The notes below the pieces were generated by a model. It made no database searches and was not told where the DNA came from. It was given only the letters and a program-made list of their open reading frames with translations. A stretch of 14,059 nt of DNA from CAYLLT01 sp964591605 (GTDB lineage Bacteria; Planctomycetota; Phycisphaerae; UBA1845; PWPN01), in the NCBI GenBank assembly GCA_964591605.1, contig CAZQEN010000198.1, positions 1 to 14,059 on the forward strand, given 5' to 3'. Made by a program: the position numbers and the translations under genes. Below are positions 14,042 to 14,059 of the stretch, in pieces. The stretch's first letter is position 1, and each line of letters opens with the position of its first letter.

Positions 14042-14059
14042 CCTGCCGATTACCCCGGC

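Overview
The window looks like chromosomal DNA of a high-GC planctomycete, probably of the Phycisphaerae or a relative. The clues are a PEP-CTERM protein, a secreted Gly-rich protein ending in a planctomycete-style pair of Asp-rich dockerin/EF-hand loops with cysteines, W-x-D variants of WXG100 proteins, and dispersed heptamer-type short repeats. This is inference from protein style; no 16S or other marker gene is present.

Region 1 (about 110-5706, + strand) is the most interesting part. Three small helical proteins, each with a W-x-G or W-x-D turn (WXG100/ESAT-6-like), lie directly upstream of a 1346-residue FtsK/SpoIIIE-type ATPase. That ATPase has two transmembrane helices, long coiled coils and three ATPase-like domains, of which only the middle one keeps intact Walker A and B motifs. 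The layout resembles the substrate-plus-EccC/EssC core of type VII secretion, but none of the other known components (EccB, EccD, EccE, mycosin, EssA, EssB, EsaA, YukD) is in the window. It may be a minimal or divergent planctomycete type VII-like system. A consensus-like -10 box lies just upstream of the first gene. The gap before the ATPase gene carries three tandem hairpins.

Region 2 (5724-7062, +) follows with short gaps and good ribosome binding sites: a low-GC orphan gene of 163 codons, then a NagB/glucosamine-6-phosphate-isomerase-like gene whose catalytic-base position is altered. Both could be read from the same transcript as region 1.

Region 3 (7150-11372) is a metabolic group: an enolase-superfamily (muconate-cycloisomerase subgroup) gene on -, a divergent OPA-type sugar-phosphate/organophosphate transporter on + with a probable TTG start, and an Old-Yellow-Enzyme-family flavin oxidoreductase on - whose stop codon overlaps that of the transporter. 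Two near-identical 38-bp heptamer-repeat copies in opposite orientation bracket these three genes. A further heptamer tract with a different unit sits in frame inside the ATPase gene.

Region 4 (11710-14041) encodes two exported proteins transcribed away from each other: a PEP-CTERM protein (-) and a Gly-rich dockerin-like protein (+). Between them are back-to-back promoter-like sequences. The long ORFs antisense to these genes are judged to be by-products of high GC content.
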